NCBI RefSeq assembly: GCF_007846095.1
Contig: NZ_VOEI01000006.1
Span: 62,001 to 126,000 of the forward strand
Length of the DNA stretch: 64,000 nucleotides
Source of the DNA: Mucilaginibacter achroorhodeus
GTDB taxonomy: Bacteria; Bacteroidota; Bacteroidia; Sphingobacteriales; Sphingobacteriaceae
Direction of reading: 5' to 3'
A program made the translations under genes and the position numbers. The notes beneath the pieces are model-generated. The model saw only the letters and a list, made by a program, of their open reading frames with translations, ran no database searches and was not told the DNA's origin. This document shows, piece by piece, positions 62,545-64,000 of the stretch; the stretch's first letter is position 1, and each line of letters starts with the position of its first letter.

Positions 62545-62627
62545 CGTCATCGCGAGGTACGAAGCAATCTCTACATATGCTGGTCGCTCTGTATAGTTCG
62601 GAGGTTGCTTCGTACCTCGCAATGACG
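62545..62627. repeat. Inverted repeat element, copy 2
   Basis: CGTCATCGCGAGGTACGAAG (then CAATCTC) and the right arm GGAGGTTGCTTCGTACCTCG (then CAATGACG) form a long inverted pair. The element has the same arms as the copy at 61165-61245, 1.4 kb away. Confidence 0.8.
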
Positions 62628-62639
62628 CATTTGAGAAGC

Positions 62640-62667
62640 AAAAAGCCCCGGACAAGTCCGAGGCTTC
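62640..62667 (-). terminator. Intrinsic terminator of enolase
   Basis: Minus strand AGCCTCGGAC-tt-GTCCGGGGCT (one mismatch) is followed by TTTTT. It lies 24 bases downstream of the enolase stop. Confidence 0.85.
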
Positions 62668-62690
62668 AATATCAAAAATCCTATTACAGA

Positions 62691-63998
<1,308 letters not shown>

Positions 63999-64000
63999 TT

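Overview
The window is chromosomal DNA from a gliding-type Bacteroidota, most likely of the Sphingobacteriaceae (Mucilaginibacter/Pedobacter-like). The evidence is the type IX secretion toolkit (PorP/SprF-like and PorE-like proteins, cargo with type A and type B C-terminal sorting domains), the gliding lipoprotein GldB beside NAD synthase, Bacteroidota-only families (DUF2490, DUF5606, Porin_10), promoters of the TTTG-N19-TAnnTTTG type, and RBS-poor starts. Genus assignment is inference. I see no tRNA, rRNA, CRISPR array, insertion sequence or prophage. The left edge cuts a glycosyltransferase. The right edge lies 8 bases beyond the enolase start.

Layout. 1-2.3 kb: a GT2 and a GT87 polyprenyl-type glycosyltransferase with a consensus promoter. 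2.35-5.2 kb: an 852-residue STAND-like NTPase with a DNA-binding-like N-terminus, plus an 85-residue companion. 5.4-8.1 kb: a NarL/NarX-type two-component pair overlapping a polytopic membrane protein. 8.1-19.7 kb: a four-gene type IX secretion operon led by a 2635-residue surface protein, preceded by an elaborate array of direct and inverted repeats. 19.7-21.7 kb: a sensor kinase whose N-terminus matches the plant ethylene-binding domain, with a stand-alone receiver. 22-34 kb: an epimerase, GldB, NAD synthase, a secreted subtilase and gamma-glutamyltranspeptidase. 34-36 kb: MarR and two FKBP lipoproteins. 36-44 kb: a photolyase, a TIGR01777 epimerase, an ABC1 kinase, a HAD phosphatase, TetR with a likely operator, and a DUF2256 plus cryptochrome-DASH pair. 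44-49 kb: the 2-oxoglutarate dehydrogenase E1 and E2 genes, then a VapBC-like toxin-antitoxin module. 49-60 kb: GT39, outer-membrane proteins, DUF58, GH130, LpxK, a purine nucleoside phosphorylase and a porin. 60-64 kb: a secreted protein usually called asparagine synthetase B, cyclophilin, DUF5606 and enolase, interspersed with two copies of an inverted-repeat element.

How the genes fit together. The giant surface protein, its PorP/SprF-like partner and the PorE-like anchor form one export and surface-attachment unit. GldB and the type A subtilase indicate the same secretion machinery elsewhere in the genome. Blue-light genes appear as two separate units: a CPD photolyase on the minus strand, and DUF2256 plus Cry-DASH on the plus strand. 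Central metabolism (E1o/E2o, NAD synthase, enolase) and envelope functions (LpxK, porin, GT39) are core. The best candidates for something little described are the ethylene-receptor-like kinase, the unrecognised 150-residue modules of the giant surface protein, and the repeat array in front of its gene.
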